DNA of 54,492 bases from assembly GCA_945872285.1 (NCBI GenBank), contig CAMBZR010000013.1, positions 1-54,492 on the forward strand, in the 5' to 3' direction. This document shows, piece by piece, positions 44,141-51,516 of the stretch. Numbering within the stretch: the stretch's first letter is position 1; every line of letters starts with the position of its first letter. The notes under the pieces were generated by a model, which was not told the DNA's origin, searched no databases, and saw nothing but the letters and a program-made list of their open reading frames with translations. This stretch comes from Bordetella parapertussis. Its GTDB lineage: Bacteria > Pseudomonadota > Gammaproteobacteria > Burkholderiales > Burkholderiaceae_B. A program made the position numbers and the translations under genes.

Positions 44141-44637
44141 TCTGTGCCGTACTGTTGCTCGGTGCGCTGTGCGCGCAGGCAGTGGCGAGCGGCTCGACTC
44201 CATTTTTGCCAAACGCGCAGTTAGTGGGGCGGGGCCAGTTCACTCGGTTTGGTTTTTCAGTTTACGAGGCGCGCTTATGGGCGCCCCTTGGGCGGTACAC
44301 CCAGGGTGAGCCCTTTGCACTGTCTTTGACCTACTCACGTGAAATCGCGGGTGAGCGTTTGGTGCAGGCCTCGGTTGACGAGATGCAAAAGCTGCAGGCG
44401 CCGCTTGCCCAGAATACTCTGTGGCGCGGGGCGCTTGAACGCGTGTTGCCCAATGTGGTTGCGGGCGACACCATTACTGGGGTGTATCAACCAGGGCAGG
44501 GTGCCACATTTTTTCATCGTGAGCGGCAAACCGGGCAAATCAGTGAGGAATTGGCCAGACATTTTTTTGCGATCTGGTTGGATCCTCGCACGAGTGAGCC
44601 AGGTTTGCGTCAAGCCTTGCTGGGTGCGCAGCGGTGA
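44119..44637 (+). CDS. Chalcone isomerase-like protein, exported copy
   Basis: This 172-residue protein has a signal peptide (KLICAVLLLGALCAQAVAS, cleavage near residue 24). The mature chalcone-isomerase-like domain includes GRGQFTRFGFSVYEARLWAP (about 37-56), LALTYSREI-like strands, VVAGDTITGVYQPGQGATFF (about 113-132) and FFAIWLDPRTSEPGLRQALL (about 149-168). It is a diverged paralogue of the cytoplasmic copy at 40202. The start overlaps the CFA-like gene by 22 bases; an internal ATG at 44128 is possible. A periplasmic lipid-binding role is inferred. Confidence 0.85.
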   Translation: MDTMRKLICAVLLLGALCAQAVASGSTPFLPNAQLVGRGQFTRFGFSVYEARLWAPLGRYTQGEPFALSLTYSREIAGERLVQASVDEMQKLQAPLAQNTLWRGALERVLPNVVAGDTITGVYQPGQGATFFHRERQTGQISEELARHFFAIWLDPRTSEPGLRQALLGAQR

Positions 44638-45905
44638 CGAAGGTGGGCCTGCTGGGCTATTCGGCGCTTAGTCTGCCACTGGCGATGTCGATGATGCCCA
44701 TTTATATGATTTCGCCTAAATTTTACGGCGATGTGCTCGGACTTGAATTAGCAGCCCTTGGCGCTGTTTTGTTTTTGACTCGTCTGCTCGACACCGCGCA
44801 AGATCCTTGGCTGGGGCGTTTAGTGGATGCCGTACAGCGGCGAAAGAATGCCTGGGCCTGGCTCATGTTCGGAGCAGCGTGTGTCTTGGGAGTCGGATTT
44901 GTGCTCTTGTTTACGCCACCAGCGTGGTCGGATACGGGCTTGTTAGTTTGGCTGGCGGGTTCGCTCGTGCTGGTGTACGGCGCGCACAGTTTATTGAGCG
45001 TCTGTTACCTGACGTGGGGTGCACGTTTGACCGACGATTTGAACGGCAGAGCTCGCGTCACGGCCTGGCGCGAAGCGTTCGGCTTAGTCGGAGTGATCGC
45101 GGCTTCAGTCTTGCCCGCGGTTTGGGTCGCGCAGCACGGAGCACGGGTCGGGTATCAATGGTTCGCGTGGTTGTTTGCCGCGTTGCTGCTGCTTTTGCTG
45201 GGATGTACGCTTGTCTGGTCGCCGAAGCCGCAACCCGCGCCAAAGCAAGCTCGCGAGCGTTGGCGCGAGGCTTTGGCGCCGCCGGGCGTGCGCCGCGTGC
45301 TGTGGTTTTATTTGTTCAATGCCATATCAGTTGCGGTGCCGGCAACCTTGGTGTTGTTCTTTATTGCTGATGTGGTGCAGTCGCCCGAACAGGCCGGGCT
45401 CTTTTTAGGGCTCTATTTCTTAGCGGGCATGTTGGCCTTGCCCCTTTGGGTGATGCTCGCAGATCGTATTGGCAAGGCGCCAGCTTGGCTAATCGGCAGT
45501 GGTCTGGCTGCGTTGTCATTGTTGTGCGCGTATTGGGTGGGCGCGGGCGATGTCTTTTTTTATGGTTTGGTGTGCGTGGTGGCAGGAGCCGGGCTTGGCG
45601 CTGATGTCGCGTTGCCGCCCGCAATGCTGGCCGATGCAATACCACCCACTCACCGTCAAAGCACGGGTTTTTACTTTGGGATTTGGGTGCTGCTCGGTAA
45701 GTTCGCACTGGCGCTTGCTGCAGGGTTAGCGTTGCCCGCCTTGCAACTATTTGGCTATCAACCCGGGCGTACCGATTCAGTTTTACCCCTGAGCCTGTTG
45801 TACACGCTGTTGCCCTTGTTTTTTAAGCTGATGGCGATGGGCGTTTTATTTTCTAGTACCTTTGAATATTTTTTTACGCGAGCGCACGCTCGCAAGGAGC
45901 CATGA
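44634..45905 (+). CDS. MFS transporter (GPH/MelB-like) of lipid-modification cluster
   Basis: This 423-residue membrane protein with about 12 helices starts at GTG 44634, overlapping the upstream stop as GTGA. TRLLDTAQDPWLGRLVDAVQ (about 45-64) is the Asp-rich TM2-loop motif of the GPH sugar/cation symporter group, and LPPAMLADAIPPTHRQSTGFYF (in two parts, near 325-345) is its C-terminal equivalent. Such permeases recur in this cluster type. The substrate is unknown; a lipid, lipid head group or small precursor would fit. It overlaps the DUF3833 gene by 4 bases. Confidence 0.88.
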   Translation: MTKVGLLGYSALSLPLAMSMMPIYMISPKFYGDVLGLELAALGAVLFLTRLLDTAQDPWLGRLVDAVQRRKNAWAWLMFGAACVLGVGFVLLFTPPAWSDTGLLVWLAGSLVLVYGAHSLLSVCYLTWGARLTDDLNGRARVTAWREAFGLVGVIAASVLPAVWVAQHGARVGYQWFAWLFAALLLLLLGCTLVWSPKPQPAPKQARERWREALAPPGVRRVLWFYLFNAISVAVPATLVLFFIADVVQSPEQAGLFLGLYFLAGMLALPLWVMLADRIGKAPAWLIGSGLAALSLLCAYWVGAGDVFFYGLVCVVAGAGLGADVALPPAMLADAIPPTHRQSTGFYFGIWVLLGKFALALAAGLALPALQLFGYQPGRTDSVLPLSLLYTLLPLFFKLMAMGVLFSSTFEYFFTRAHARKEP

Positions 45906-46453
45906 TGAGATTAAAAGCCTGGATCGCTTCGGCCACAGCCGCGTTATTGACGGCCTGCGGAAGTGTTGATGTTGCGCACTACGCGGCAGAAAAGCCAACG
46001 CTCGAACTGCCAAGTTTTTTTAACGGCACGATCGATGCCTGGGGTATCTTTCAAAAGCGCAGCGGTGAAGTGGCACGCCGCTTCAATGTTGAAATTCAAG
46101 CAAGCTGGATCAGCCCTAACGAGGGCACGTTAGACGAGCGCTTTACCTACTCTGACGGCGAAAAGCAACGGCGTGTTTGGACGCTCAAGCGTCAGGCCGA
46201 CGGCAGCTGGCAGGGGACTGCCGACGATGTCGTCGGTGTGGCAACCGGACGCGTGTCGGGTAATGCCTTACGCTGGACCTACGTTTTACGTTTACCGGTT
46301 GATGGCAAAGAGTATCTGGTGAACTTTGATGACTGGATGTGGCAGATGGATGAGTCCTCGATGATGAATCGTTCAACCATGTCAAAATTTGGGATTGATC
46401 TGGGCGAAGTGACTCTGTTTTTTCGTAAGCGCGGCGAGGTCAAGCCCTCATGA
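45902..46453 (+). CDS. DUF3833 family lipoprotein
   Basis: This 183-residue protein has a lipoprotein signal with the lipobox LLTACG (Cys at residue 19) and the DUF3833 core: LELPSFFNGTIDAWGIFQKR (about 35-54), DERFTYSDGEKQRRVWTLKR (about 79-98), GVATGRVSGNALRWTYVLRL (about 112-131) and DDWMWQMD near 142. AAGGAG precedes the start. It overlaps the MFS gene before and the SDR gene after by 4 bases each. The beta-rich fold resembles a lipocalin-like lipid carrier, so a periplasmic partner for lipid handling is inferred. No biochemical function is known to me. Confidence 0.87.
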   Translation: MMRLKAWIASATAALLTACGSVDVAHYAAEKPTLELPSFFNGTIDAWGIFQKRSGEVARRFNVEIQASWISPNEGTLDERFTYSDGEKQRRVWTLKRQADGSWQGTADDVVGVATGRVSGNALRWTYVLRLPVDGKEYLVNFDDWMWQMDESSMMNRSTMSKFGIDLGEVTLFFRKRGEVKPS

Positions 46454-47229
46454 TGAAAGCGCTTAATCCACCAATCACCACTTGGACGGGTAAGCGGGTC
46501 TGGCTGATCGGGGCTTCGAGCGGTATTGGCGCGGCCTTGGCTGAAAGCCTTTTGTCGGCGGGCGCAAGCGTGGTGGTGTCGGCAAGACGTGCCGAGCAAT
46601 TGGCGAGTCTTGCAGCGCCTCACGCACACGCGTACGTAGTGCCCTTTGACGTGACCGACACAGACGCTTGGCCGCTGGCCCTGGCCAAAGTGCTTGAGCA
46701 CTTGGGTCACATCGATCTGGTCGTGCTGGGCGCCGCTCGTTATGACCCGACACACAGTTGGACAATTGATCTTGAACAAGCTGAAAAAAGTTTCGATCTG
46801 AACGTTGTGAGCGTTTATCGGGGGCTCTCTGTGATTGTGCCTCACCTGCTTAAGCAAGGTTGTGGGGGCGTGTCGCTCATTGCTAGTATCTCTGGTTATA
46901 CGGGTTTGCCGCGGGCCTTGATCTATGGTGCCACCAAGGCAGCCTTGCAAAACCTATGCGAGACGCTCTATTTTGAACTGGCGCCCAAGGGGCTTGCTGT
47001 GTATCTGATCAATCCGGGCTTTGTGCAAACTCCGATGACCTCGGGTAATGATTTTCCGATGCCGGGGTTACTGACACCCCAACAGGCTGCGCGTGCGATC
47101 ATGCGAGGTTTTGAGCGCGGGCACTTTGAGATTCGATTTCCAAAAGCGTTTTCTTTTACGCTGCGCTTGATCAGTATGCTGCCTGACCGCTTGCGCTTTG
47201 CGCTCTTACACCAGACGACAGGAATGTGA
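46450..47229 (+). CDS. SDR-family NAD(P)-dependent oxidoreductase
   Basis: This 259-residue short-chain dehydrogenase has the cofactor motif GASSGIG (21-27), Arg46-Arg47 in SARRAEQ favouring NADPH, a modified NAG motif GAAR (94-97) and the catalytic triad Ser146, Tyr159 and Lys163 (YGATK). The C-terminal KAFSFTLRLISMLPDRLRFAL is amphipathic and may bind the membrane. It overlaps the DUF3833 and SnoaL-like genes. It presumably oxidises or reduces a hydroxy or oxo group on the lipid product of the cluster; the substrate is not proven. Confidence 0.92.
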   Translation: MMKALNPPITTWTGKRVWLIGASSGIGAALAESLLSAGASVVVSARRAEQLASLAAPHAHAYVVPFDVTDTDAWPLALAKVLEHLGHIDLVVLGAARYDPTHSWTIDLEQAEKSFDLNVVSVYRGLSVIVPHLLKQGCGGVSLIASISGYTGLPRALIYGATKAALQNLCETLYFELAPKGLAVYLINPGFVQTPMTSGNDFPMPGLLTPQQAARAIMRGFERGHFEIRFPKAFSFTLRLISMLPDRLRFALLHQTTGM

Positions 47230-47663
47230 TGACGTCTTTTCATGCGCGCTTTGACGAATTGGCCGAGTGGTTTGAAACCCTCACCCCTGCGTCTTTACAA
47301 GATATTACGACAGTCTACGCGCAGACTGCTACGTTTCGCGATCCGTTTAATGACTTGCGCGGAGTGGCGAGTGTGCGTCAGGTTTACCAGCACATGTTCG
47401 AGACACTTGTTGAGCCTCGCTTCGTGATCACAAGCAAGCTGATCGAGTCTGCGAATGCTTTCATGACTTGGCGTTTTTTGTTCACGATCCGTGGCAAGGC
47501 CTATGTGATCGAGGGTGGCACCCATTTCATACTCGACGAGCAGGGGTTGATTGCGATTCATCGCGATTACTGGGATGCCGCGCAAGAACTCTACGAAAAG
47601 ATACCGGTGTTAGGTGCGGTACTGAGAGGCTTACGGCGAAAATTATCCATTCTCAACGCCTAG
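47229..47663 (+). CDS. SnoaL/NTF2-like fold protein
   Basis: This 144-residue protein fits the SnoaL-like (ketosteroid-isomerase/NTF2) fold: FETLTPASLQDITTVYAQTA (about 17-36), FRDPFNDLRGVASVRQVYQHMF (in two parts, about 38-59), ANAFMTWRFLFTIRGKAYVI (about 78-97) and HRDYWDAAQELYEKIPVLG (about 116-134). The ATG at 47229 shares its A with the SDR stop; a GTG one codon earlier is possible. It is the last gene of the operon, before a strong terminator. NTF2-like proteins can hold or isomerise hydrophobic small molecules. The role is inferred from the operon. Confidence 0.87.
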   Translation: MTSFHARFDELAEWFETLTPASLQDITTVYAQTATFRDPFNDLRGVASVRQVYQHMFETLVEPRFVITSKLIESANAFMTWRFLFTIRGKAYVIEGGTHFILDEQGLIAIHRDYWDAAQELYEKIPVLGAVLRGLRRKLSILNA

Positions 47664-47682
47664 CGCGGTGATGAACGCTCGT

Positions 47683-47709
47683 AAAAAAAGCCCCTGAGGG
47701 GCTTTTTTT
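47683..47709. terminator. Strong intrinsic terminator, bidirectional
   Basis: A 12-bp stem (seven A then GCCCC, paired with GGGGC then seven T) with a TGA loop lies 19 bases after the SnoaL-like stop and 55 bases from the end of the convergent symporter gene. A-runs and T-runs on both sides let it serve both operons. Confidence 0.93.
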
Positions 47710-47764
47710 ATGACACCCTTACAAAAAATGCTCGGGTAGCCTATTGCGGTTGTACGATCAAGCG

Positions 47765-49894
47765 CTATCTGGCAGAGTCACCGCGCAACGTTGGGTAACG
47801 CACATGGTCGACCAAATCTTGAATGTCTTTACGTGGCTCAGGGGTAAGCAAGCTGACGATAATAATCAGCGCGAAACCCAGCGGCACACCAAAGACACCG
47901 GCCGAAATTGGCAGAATGCCGTACCACAACTCGATTGGCGAGGTCACACCAAAGATGCTACGTAGCCAGGGCTGTGTGGTGACCATGTAGTAAAACGTAA
48001 CCCCCAAACCACCCGATATACCAACGATTGCACCCCATTTGTTTGCACGCTTCCAGAAAATACCCAGAGTGAGTGCAGGGAAAAACGCCGCAGCCGCAAA
48101 CGAAAACGCAGCAGACACCAAGAACAAAATATCCGCCGGTTTTTGCGCTGCCACATAGGCTGCAGCTAAAGCGACGACTAGCAACAAGATTTTAGAAATC
48201 AAGACCCGACGCGCAGTGGGTGCGTTGGGATTGATCATCTTGTAGTAGAGGTCGTGCGACAAAGCGTTCGCAATCGTCAGCAGCAAGCCGTCTGCCGTTG
48301 ACAGCGCAGCAGCTAAACCGCCTGCAGCAACCATACCTGAGATCACGTAGGGCAAGCCACCAATCTCTGGCGTGGCCAACACGACGATGTCACCACCGAT
48401 ACGGATTTCACCTAACTGAAGAATGCCGTCTTTATTAATATCAATAATTGACAACAAGTTAGGGTCGACCGTACTCCATTGTGAGATCCAGGCCGGCAGC
48501 TTATCAAACGGCGTGCCCACCAGAACATGGAACATTTCATATTTCACCAATACGGCAAGCGCAGGCGCAGTGAAGTACAGCAAGAAAATGAAGAACAACG
48601 ACCATGTCACAGACTCGCGCGCTTGTTTGACTGAAGGCGTCGTGTAATAGCGCATCAAAATATGCGGTAAAGCCGCCGTGCCAACCATCAAGCAAAAGAT
48701 CAGCGCCAAGAAGTTTCGACGCGAAGTGTCAAACGTCGCTTTGGCTTTTTCATCGCCGTTCGGATCGCCTGCGAACTGATTGGCATGCCGTGGCATACCA
48801 CCCAAAGGTGCGGTGCGAGCCATATTGGTCGTTTTATCTCGGGTGTACTGAGCCCTGGCGGCGGCCTCGTTGGCTGGTAGTGCAGCCAAGGCTTTCGCAG
48901 CGGCGTCTTGCTGTGCTTTAGGCGCGTTGGCCGATTTCAAATCGGCAACAGCTTTTTCTGCTGCAGCCTTGTCGGCAGCCATTGCGGCTGGCACATTTTT
49001 GAGTTTGGCGTCGGCATCATCTGCACGTTTTTTAAACGCAGCGATGACTTCAAGCTCTTTAGGATCTTTCAGCAGCTGTGCTTCTTTTGCTGTGACCTTC
49101 TCAAGCTGATAGCCGTAGATCGCCTGTGGGATTGGATTGCCGGTTTGTTTGACCGAGAGCCAAATCACAGGCACCAAGTAGGCGATGATCAGAATGATGT
49201 ACTGGGCAACTTGCGTCCAGGTCACAGCACGCATGCCGCCCAAGAACGAGCAAACCAGAATGCCGCCTAAGCCCAAGAAGATACCAATCTCAAAAGGCAC
49301 GCCAGACAGACGGGTGGTAATCAGACCCACGCCATAAATCTGAGCGACAACATAGGTGAATGAGCACAAGATCGCGGCAATAATTCCCAGCAACCGTGGT
49401 AGGTTGCCATCGTAGCGCTCGCCCAAGAAGTCAGGGATGGTGAATTGCCCAAACTTGCGCAGGTAGGGTGCCAAAAATAGCGCGACCAAACAATAGCCGC
49501 CTGTCCACCCCATAATGAAGGCAAGACCGCTATAGCCGGTTAAGTACAACGTACCAGCCATACCAATGAATGATGCTGCCGACATCCAGTCGGCCCCAGT
49601 AGCCATGCCGTTGTACAAGGCTGGCACTCGGCGACCCGCAACGTAATATTCTGCAGCGTCATTGGTGCGACTCATGAAACCAATGCCCGCATAGAGCAAG
49701 ACCGTGGCTGCTAAAAAGACATAACCGATCCAGGCACGGGTCAGGCCCATCTGTTCAGCAACAGCCAGCACAGCAACGAAAGCAATAAAGCCACCGGTGT
49801 ACCAGGTATAAACTTTATTGAGCTGTTTTTTAAACGCCGAGTTAGTGGTGTTTGATGCAAACACACCACCCTCGTTAGGTGTCATTCCGGCCAT
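47765..49894 (-). CDS. Sodium:solute symporter (VC_2705/ActP-like) with charged insert
   Basis: This 709-residue membrane protein belongs to the sodium:solute symporter family, close to acetate/organic-acid permeases. Markers are GRRVPALYNGMATGADWMSA (about 87-106), TLYLTGYSGLAFIMGWTGGY (about 114-133), FGQFTIPDFLGERYDG (about 147-162) and SAFSFAAAAFFPALTLGIFW near 605-624. A soluble Ala/Lys/Asp-rich insert of about 120 residues (about 268-388) interrupts the membrane part. The small DUF4212 partner is encoded one base upstream. It imports a monocarboxylate or similar acid with Na+. Confidence 0.92.
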   Translation of the reverse strand: MAGMTPNEGGVFASNTTNSAFKKQLNKVYTWYTGGFIAFVAVLAVAEQMGLTRAWIGYVFLAATVLLYAGIGFMSRTNDAAEYYVAGRRVPALYNGMATGADWMSAASFIGMAGTLYLTGYSGLAFIMGWTGGYCLVALFLAPYLRKFGQFTIPDFLGERYDGNLPRLLGIIAAILCSFTYVVAQIYGVGLITTRLSGVPFEIGIFLGLGGILVCSFLGGMRAVTWTQVAQYIILIIAYLVPVIWLSVKQTGNPIPQAIYGYQLEKVTAKEAQLLKDPKELEVIAAFKKRADDADAKLKNVPAAMAADKAAAEKAVADLKSANAPKAQQDAAAKALAALPANEAAARAQYTRDKTTNMARTAPLGGMPRHANQFAGDPNGDEKAKATFDTSRRNFLALIFCLMVGTAALPHILMRYYTTPSVKQARESVTWSLFFIFLLYFTAPALAVLVKYEMFHVLVGTPFDKLPAWISQWSTVDPNLLSIIDINKDGILQLGEIRIGGDIVVLATPEIGGLPYVISGMVAAGGLAAALSTADGLLLTIANALSHDLYYKMINPNAPTARRVLISKILLLVVALAAAYVAAQKPADILFLVSAAFSFAAAAFFPALTLGIFWKRANKWGAIVGISGGLGVTFYYMVTTQPWLRSIFGVTSPIELWYGILPISAGVFGVPLGFALIIIVSLLTPEPRKDIQDLVDHVRYPTLRGDSAR

Positions 49895-49895
49895 G

Positions 49896-50159
49896 TTATT
49901 CGTCCTCGTCTTCGCTCACGCCGTGTTCCACGTCGAGCTTGTTCATGTAATTGGCATAAAACCAAATAATTAGGCAGTACACCACCAACGATCCTTGCGC
50001 CCCCATCCAGAAGCTAAAAGGCCAGCCAAAAAAAGTAAAGTTCAGATCGCGCGCAAAATAGCTCACGACAAAGGTGACCACAAACCAGATCAACAACAAG
50101 ATCGCTGAGATCTTTAAGTTTGCTTGCCAGTAGATCCGATGTTTTTCGGTTAATTGCAC
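49896..50159 (-). CDS. DUF4212 small subunit of sodium:solute symporter
   Basis: This 87-residue protein has two transmembrane helices (ISAILLLIWFVVTFVVSYF, about 16-34, and QGSLVVYCLIIWFYANYM, about 55-72) and an acidic tail. The N-terminus HRIYWQANLKI is the DUF4212 signature. These proteins pair with VC_2705-type symporters and are thought to be a small subunit. The start is GTG with GGAGG 8 bases upstream. It ends one base before the symporter gene, so the two are translated together. Confidence 0.93.
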   Translation of the reverse strand: MQLTEKHRIYWQANLKISAILLLIWFVVTFVVSYFARDLNFTFFGWPFSFWMGAQGSLVVYCLIIWFYANYMNKLDVEHGVSEDEDE

Positions 50160-50249
50160 GGTGATGCCTCCTCAGCTTTTTTACAGGCCAGATTACTCTG
50201 GGTTATTTCGGTCTTGACTCGGCCTAGGCCTCATCGAATCATAAAAAAA

Positions 50250-50277
50250 TTAAAAATTAAAAATTAAAAGTTAAACA
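50250..50277. repeat. AT-rich 7-bp tandem repeat upstream of the symporter operon
   Basis: Four units of TTAAAAA or close variants run at a 7-bp period about 90-120 bases upstream of the DUF4212 start. It could act as a bent or UP-like upstream element, or be neutral low complexity. A 10-bp palindrome, GGCCTAGGCC, lies at 50221-50230. Confidence 0.6.
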
Positions 50278-50340
50278 AAGAGCGTTGTTGCAAGAAATAT
50301 GACAAATTACACTTATGAGCCAGCTATCTCAAATCAGGCT

Positions 50341-50907
50341 TCAGCCAGATAATCCTGTTTCGCGCTCAAGTTGCGCGGCAAACTTTGGTTCAAAGCCCTT
50401 CAGATGTTTGATGATTTTTTTGGTGGCCTCGGGCGCACCGCGATCGAGATGAACCCGTGCAAGTTGATACCAGGCGTAGGGGCTCATCGGCTGCAGCTTG
50501 GTATTTTGCTCGAGTGCCTCAGTTGCCTCCGTCAAGCGACCTTGCTCGATCAGGACCAAGCCCAAGCCATACCAAGCCTGATCCAACTTAGGGTTAAGCG
50601 CTAAGGCGCGACGAAACGAGGACTCTGCCTCGCTTAGGTGCCCCAGCTCTTGTTGCAGGTATCCAAGGTTGAACCAGGCCGAAACCGGAGCGCGCTCATC
50701 GCTTACCAGTTGTTGATAGACCTTGACTGCGCCGGCCTGATCGCCAGTCTCAGCCTTCAAGTGGGCGAGGCTTGACAGGGCATACATGTCTTTTGGATCG
50801 CGCGCGAGCATGTCTGTAAAAATATCGGTCGCTTTCTTCTTTGCGCCGACGACGATACAGCTAATGGCTGCCCACTTATGCCAATGCCACGTAAGATCAA
50901 CGTTCAT
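50341..50907 (-). CDS. TPR-repeat protein
   Basis: This 188-residue protein is made mostly of tetratricopeptide repeats (about 28-165), for example AWFNLGYLQQELGHLSEAES, then FRRALALNPKLDQAWYGLGL and ALEQNTKLQPMSPYAWYQLA. There is no signal peptide. The ATG at 50907 overlaps the stop of the small membrane protein gene as ATGA; an ATG two codons earlier is also possible. It probably scaffolds a partner at the inner membrane together with that neighbour. The partner is unknown. Confidence 0.85.
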   Translation of the reverse strand: MNVDLTWHWHKWAAISCIVVGAKKKATDIFTDMLARDPKDMYALSSLAHLKAETGDQAGAVKVYQQLVSDERAPVSAWFNLGYLQQELGHLSEAESSFRRALALNPKLDQAWYGLGLVLIEQGRLTEATEALEQNTKLQPMSPYAWYQLARVHLDRGAPEATKKIIKHLKGFEPKFAAQLERETGLSG

Positions 50908-51200
50908 TTGCATGTCTGTACTCCAGCTGACACACAGTGCTCAATTTTTACGACGGTCACAGTGAGGTAAAGCGCAGCCACAACACAAAATCCTACAAAG
51001 GGATGATGGCGCGTGGCGATTTGTTTAGGAGAAATCAGCGCCGCCAAAAAAGTCCAAGGTTTATTGATCACTTCAAAAAGTTGATAAAACAAGTTGGTGT
51101 CTCGCTTAGCGCCAACAATAATAAACAACAAACCCTGGCCGGCAAGTGCCCAAAGGCCAATGTATAAGATCAGTTGCAGAAGGTTCAAAATGAATAACAA
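50904..51200 (-). CDS. Small hydrophobic membrane protein
   Basis: This 98-residue protein has a hydrophobic N-terminal helix pair (LNLLQLILYIGLWALAGQGL, about 5-24, with LLFIIV after it) and a second hydrophobic stretch (VGFCVVAALYLTVTVVKI, about 68-85). The start is TTG with GGAGA about 8 bases upstream; a 6-codon ATG-started frame overlaps it. It is coupled to the TPR gene by a 4-base overlap. I do not recognise the family. The pair may be a membrane anchor plus a scaffold. Confidence 0.75.
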   Translation of the reverse strand: MLFILNLLQLILYIGLWALAGQGLLFIIVGAKRDTNLFYQLFEVINKPWTFLAALISPKQIATRHHPFVGFCVVAALYLTVTVVKIEHCVSAGVQTCK

Positions 51201-51408
51201 CTCATGTCTCCGTCAAAAGCTTTTGCGCGCTCAACTGCGCCCGTTATCGCTGTTAACTTTCGCCAATGTAAGGTCTTTATCTGACGTGTGACTGACACGG
51301 GTGCGGCAATTAAACACTAGCCTGTCTGCGAACCTAATTTACTTTAAACGCTTAGCATTTTCCCTTAGGTGTTAACCCTATTTTGTGCGTGTAACCATCC
51401 ATTTCGAT

Positions 51409-51516
51409 GAGGGTGTACAACGGGTTTGTTATTGCGATTTAGGTGAGGGTGCGCAGCGGCTTAGTTGCCGCGCTTTGGGTAAAGGTGCGCAGCGGCTTAG
51501 TCGTCGTGGCTAGAGT
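51409..51516. repeat. Three tandem 36-bp imperfect repeats at the end of the sensor kinase gene
   Basis: Units lie at 51409-51444, 51445-51480 and 51481-51516. Units two and three share the exact 18-mer GGTGCGCAGCGGCTTAGT at the same phase; unit one is more diverged. The third unit contains the stop codon of the sensor kinase gene (51497-51499). The rest of the 296-bp gap 51201-51496 shows no gene. Confidence 0.75.

Noticed and set aside
51409..51516. 36-bp repeats as a possible CRISPR array
   Set aside because: The units are directly adjacent with no spacers, they are degenerate, and no cas genes are present.
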